Shown here piece by piece: positions 60,710 to 64,000 of a stretch of 64,000 nucleotides of DNA. Under the pieces are notes generated by a model. It had not been told where the DNA came from. It saw only the letters and a program-made list of their open reading frames with translations, and did not search any database. The DNA is taken from NCBI GenBank assembly GCA_947284805.1, contig OX369292.1:3410001-3474000 (forward strand), read 5' to 3'. Position 1 is the first letter of the stretch, and every line of letters starts with the position of its first letter. Both the position numbers and the translations under genes were made by a program. This stretch comes from Coleophora flavipennella (taxonomy: Eukaryota > Arthropoda > Insecta > Lepidoptera > Coleophoridae).

Positions 60710-61100
60710 AATCATCATCATCATATCAGCTGAAGGATGTCCACTGCTGGACATAGGCCTCCCCCAAGAATTTCTACTATGAACAGTTCTGCCCTACCCG
60801 CATCCAGCAGCTACCCGCGACCTTCATCGGTCCAACGAGTGTGAGGCCTGCCTAAGCTTTGTTTTCTGGTGCGCAGTCGCCACTCGAGAACTTTACTGCC
60901 CCAACGGCCGTCTGTTCTACGTGCTATGTGCCCGCCCACTGCCACTTAAGTTTAGCAATTCTGAGAGCTATGTCGGTTACTTTGGTTCTCCTATGGATCT
61001 CATTGTTTCTGATTCGATCAAGCAGAGAAACTCCAAGCAAAGCACACTCCATTGCCCTTTGGGTGACCTTAAGCCTTATAAGGCCCATAGTAAATGACCA
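60710..61100 (-). pseudogene. RTE LINE C-terminal fragment, minus strand
   Basis: Minus reading: 'LLGVSLLDRIRNNEIHRRTK', 'VTDIALRIAKLKWQWAG', then stops and 'EAYVQQWTSF' before a (TGATGA) tail. Longer than other RTE ends here, covering the last third of the RT C-terminal region, with several stops. Confidence 0.78.
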
Positions 61101-61264
61101 TGTCTCAGTTCTTTATGTCATCCATCACTAGCAACATACACTGGTCAAAGACCTTGATCTTAAGACACTGCAGTATTTGGGATGTGAAGATATTGTGAAG
61201 CTTCCCGAATGCTATTATTTAAGAACGAAAGTATTTAAGAGATATAAAAAGGCTCAAGGTGGTC
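61101..61264. other. NSRP1 intron sequence
   Basis: No feature recognised. Confidence 0.4.
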
Positions 61265-61440
61265 ACTCAAAGGGATATGGAGCGAGCTATGCGAGCAGGC
61301 TTCCTACTAGGTGGAACAATAACCTGGTGAAGGTTGTGAGTAGCCGCTAGATGCAGACAGCACAAGAACGGTCTTTGTAGAAATCCTTGGAAGAGTTCTT
61401 TGTCGCGCAGTGGATGTCTTTCGGCTGATATAATGATGAA
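61265..61440 (+). mobile_element. RTE LINE 3' end, diverged
   Basis: 'gcaggcttcctactaggtgg', 'cctggtgaaggttgtgagta', 'gtggatgtctttcggctgat' with a short 'ataatgatga' tail. It forms a 300-bp-separated inverted pair with 60710-61100. Confidence 0.65.
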
Positions 61441-62389
61441 GTAACTATTGTGCAATTATTACAAACAGATTTGTACAATAATGTCACTTTGGTGTCGTCT
61501 GCCATGCTGATCCACAAAGAGTTTAAGGTTCTTTTTGCATCTACACCATATTAGTGATTATATATCTGCAGTCAACTGTGTTAATGCAACTGATTCCCAA
61601 GTATTTCAGAGATTTAAGTAGAAAGGAGGAATAAAGAAATTTGCAGGGTGTTTGATTGAATGTTGTCCAAACAGGAAGGGGGGGAGGGGGTAGGTAGGGT
61701 TATAGTGTCAATGACAAGTAAGTACCTTTACTTGCCCTCATTAGTTTTTTTAATTTTTAGAGTTGTCTACTTCAAAAGGAATAAGGAAACCCTTATAGGA
61801 TCACTTCATTGTCCATCTGTCTGGTCAAAACCATTTTTCTTAGGAATGAATTGAGAGGTCAAGTTGAAATTAACCTGGTGAGCATGCGGCTGGCTAGGTA
61901 GGGTATGTCATACCCATACCATCAATGTATTGATCCTGCAATACTTGCGTCTACAGAAGATGGAGTGAAAGATGTGCCGTAACAGATAGCAACATGATCG
62001 TAGTCACTGGTTGAAAAACAAAGTTCACAATAAATATAATTAAGAAATGAATATTCATACAATAAAATATTCTTTTTTTGGGTTTTTTAAATACAATATC
62101 TCATTGAATTTATGTTTTAAGTTAATTTGTATACAAAACAATAATAATTTTGGTTGCTTTTGTCGATAATCTAAAACCTTATACTGCCATTTCACCTTAT
62201 GACAGCACTTGAAAATTTGGGTATGTCAGTCACACTACGCCACATTCTGTATAATCTAAGTATGCATGTAACATTTCCTCACCACATGCTCGGCGGCTAA
62301 ATATCAAATACTTTAGTCTATAGTCTCATAATTTAAGTTGTAAAAAAAAATCAAGCTTCTAAATCAAAGCAATAAAAATTAAAAAGGTA
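61441..62389. other. NSRP1 intron sequence with a repeat fragment
   Basis: 61765-61850 matches the '...acttcaaaaggaataagga' end of the 'ggaaccctaaaa' family ('aacccttataggatcacttc'). The remainder is AT-rich with no exon. Confidence 0.45.
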
Positions 62390-62530
62390 CTGCCATACCT
62401 ATTGGGTATCAAGAAGCAAAGTCTCACAACACAAATAAAGGCTGCCATACCCATAGGGTACTTTAAATACTTTTTGTCATGAAGCAAAGTCTCACAACAC
62501 AAGTAAAGGAAAAATCCTAAAATTATAAAA
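62390..62530 (+). repeat. Short tandem duplication 'gaagcaaagtctcacaacac'
   Basis: 'gaagcaaagtctcacaacac' occurs at about 62412 and 62479, each with 'gccatacc(ta/ca)t' and 'gggta' nearby. A similar 'gaagcaaggtcgcacagcac' is at 38008, so this is a dispersed repeat partially duplicated. Confidence 0.5.
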
Positions 62531-62572
62531 ATACATTATATAATAAATACATATTATAATTTATATTATTAT

Positions 62573-62700
62573 TAGTTGTGACCCACGATCCTGCTCTTTC
62601 CTGGTGCAGAGGCTGTCCATTGCGATACAACGTGGCAACGCGGCGAGTATAATGGGCACCTTTGCGCCGGGAGGGATCAGAGGTGTTCCTTTTGACTGAC
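62573..62700 (+). pseudogene. Possible LINE protein end fragment
   Basis: Reads CDPRSCSFLVQRLSIAIQRG then NAASIMGTFAPGG and FD before a stop. A locally GC-richer, open segment in AT-rich intron. The 'Q-R-x-S-I-A-I-Q-R-G-N-A-A-S' string looks like a retroelement protein terminus, but I cannot name the family. No flanking splice sites, so not an NSRP1 exon. Confidence 0.3.
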
Positions 62701-63239
62701 GAACCTAACGGTGAAATATTCTTTTTATTTTTTAAATTGTTATTGATATAGTTGTATGTAAAATTGTGTAATTTTACTTTACTAAGTAAATTACTAATTG
62801 TTTTTTATAATTGCATGTGATTTGTAAAATACCAACAAATTATAAATTTGTAGTTATATAAAAAAAATTAAAGTGATCACAAACTTACATTTTAAGTTTT
62901 TGATCTATTGTAAAAACTGTGTAACAAGTGTGAATCGTACTCACGCTAAGAAGTCCGAACTGAATAAACAAAAAAAGCTTTATTCTGTCGCTTGCTTGAT
63001 GTCTTTTGTTTGTAATGAATATGTAGGTTTTATTGTTGTACTCGTGGGAAGAGATGTGGTGGTATGGAACCCTTGGTTCGCAAGTCTGACTCTCACTTAG
63101 CTGGTTTTTTAAAAATCAATGTAATAGCCAATTTTGACATTGTGTGTGACCCTTTTTGAAAGTTAATACCATTATTTTTACAGCTCTAAATAAAATTTAT
63201 TTTTATTTCTACATACTTTACTGTAGGTATATAGGGGTG
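62701..63239. other. AT-rich intronic sequence
   Basis: A 75-codon ORF (62873-63100) has no recognisable similarity. No repeat match. Confidence 0.4.
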
Positions 63240-63660
63240 CACTTGTTCTAGACTTCCTGTGGGAACGGAAGGACTTAAGATTTTCTCATAGGTTTTCCAG
63301 CCTCATATACTGTGAGTTTCCTAAGATTTTGGGTCAAGTAGTTTCGGAGAATAGTCAATTTTCGCCAATTTTCTTAAATAACTTCAAAACTATTTATCTT
63401 AAAAGTATAAAAAATATATAACTATTTAAGATTCTCACAACAAGCCATTTCATTTGACATGGCACACATTAGAAAAACACTTTTTTTTTACTTACAGTAA
63501 TATATAAGTCATTGCAGGGATGACTTTTCGGGAAAAGTCATCCCTGCAATGACTTATATATTACTGTGCATCCCTGTGTTTAAAATTCATTTGTTTTTGC
63601 TATTCGTCTTTGGGTCACTATATGTACGTACAGACACGCGAGTGATCCTATAATGGTTGG
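63240..63660 (+). repeat. Dispersed repeat R, copy 2, with inserted hairpin
   Basis: 'aacttcaaaactatttatct', 'gattctcacaacaagcc' and 'tttgggtcactatatgtac' follow the order of 43640-44080. Copy 1 lacks the hairpin at 63494-63567, marking it as an insertion. Confidence 0.6.
63494..63567. repeat. Perfect 36-bp palindrome, 2-bp spacer
   Basis: Left arm 63494-63529 ('acagtaatatataagtcatt' to 'gggatgacttttc'), right arm 63532-63567 the exact complement. Such near-spacerless perfect palindromes are normally unstable, so this one is recent, or one arm was made by template switching. Confidence 0.8.
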
Positions 63661-63674
63661 TTTGAGGTACGTTA

Positions 63675-64000
63675 CAGGGTTGGAAAAAAACATGATTTTT
63701 TGAAAAAATCGTTTATGTCGCGATTTATTGAAAAAATCCTAATAAAATCCGATTTTTTTGATTTTTTCGTTTATCATAGTTATAACAAAAGTTTTACGTA
63801 AAACGGAACGCGCTCTTTAGTTTCAGAGAAAAAGGGAATTCCCCGCGCGGTGTTTAGTATATCCAATGATTAAGCAATTGTTTGGGGCGATAGCTTCTTC
63901 AGCTCCAGTGGAAAGGGTTTTTTCCACCTTTAGAATTGTACATACTAATTTAAGGAACCGACTCGGAACCGAAAAGGCAGGAGAACTGTTTTTTTTTTGT
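63675..64000 (+). pseudogene. hAT transposon remnant with dimerisation domain, cut by window end
   Basis: The left terminus 'cagggttggaaaaaaacatg' is hAT-like. From about 63860 one frame reads MIKQLFGAIASSAPVERVFS then TFRIVHTNLRNRLGTEKAGE and LF. This is the hATC dimerisation motif: A-S-S-A-P-V-E-R-x-F-S ... L-R-N-R-L-x-x-E-K. The terminus lies less than 200 bp from the domain, so most of the transposase is deleted. The sequence runs off the window. Confidence 0.78.

Noticed and set aside
60483..64000. Further NSRP1 exons
   Set aside because: I looked for a Lys/Glu/Gln-rich open segment bounded by AG and GT in this stretch and found none; the next exons are probably outside the window.

Overview
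This is a 64 kb window of animal nuclear DNA, almost certainly from a moth or butterfly. It is AT-rich and intron-rich, with GT/AG splice sites. It is packed with repeat types I associate with lepidopteran genomes: tRNA-headed SINEs, RTE LINE 3' ends with (TGA)n tails, short Helitron-like units ending in CTAG, and TA- and TTAA-targeted MITEs. No bacterial operon, CRISPR array, rRNA or convincing functional tRNA is present.

Two host genes are supported, both on the + strand. (1) Positions 8821-36873 hold the C-terminal exons of a voltage-gated K+ channel of the KCNQ (Kv7) family. The exons are 8821-8891; two alternative 128-nt copies of the helix-B (calmodulin/PIP2-binding) exon at 17882-18009 and 18800-18927; 21701-21797; 22477-22796; 23190-23296; and two alternative last exons. 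The near one (24295-24332) gives a short tail ending Thr-Ser-Leu. The far one (35582-35859) gives a long acidic tail. Reading-frame arithmetic forces the two helix-B exons to be mutually exclusive. The transmembrane exons lie upstream of the window. (2) Positions 59010-60482 hold the first two coding exons of an NSRP1/CCDC55-like nuclear-speckle splicing regulator, which continues beyond the right edge.

Nearly everything else is mobile DNA, often nested and datable by target-site duplications. 1-8820 (KCNQ intron): SINEs, MITEs, and a four-level nest in which a SINE is split by a 2.58 kb hAT-type element (8-bp duplication) that contains one LINE fragment split by another. 8.9-35.6 kb (KCNQ introns): Helitron-like units, long foldbacks, a (TACCC/TACAC)n satellite, a 33-bp minisatellite and a piggyBac-type MITE. 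37-50 kb (intergenic): a decayed mariner split by an RTE end, a LINE with a 571-codon reverse-transcriptase ORF, and an unclassified element bounded by 464-bp direct repeats with a 5-bp duplication. 50-58.5 kb: an old tandem duplication whose first copy was entered by a mariner-like element with DD41D spacing, itself entered by an apparently complete LINE with both ORFs open. 58.5-64 kb: the NSRP1 start, RTE fragments, a perfect hairpin and a hAT remnant cut by the window end.

The most interesting biology is the combinatorial C-terminus of KCNQ (2 helix-B exons x 2 tails). The clearest evolutionary record is the nested-transposon stratigraphy. All calls are by reading the sequence; no database search was run.
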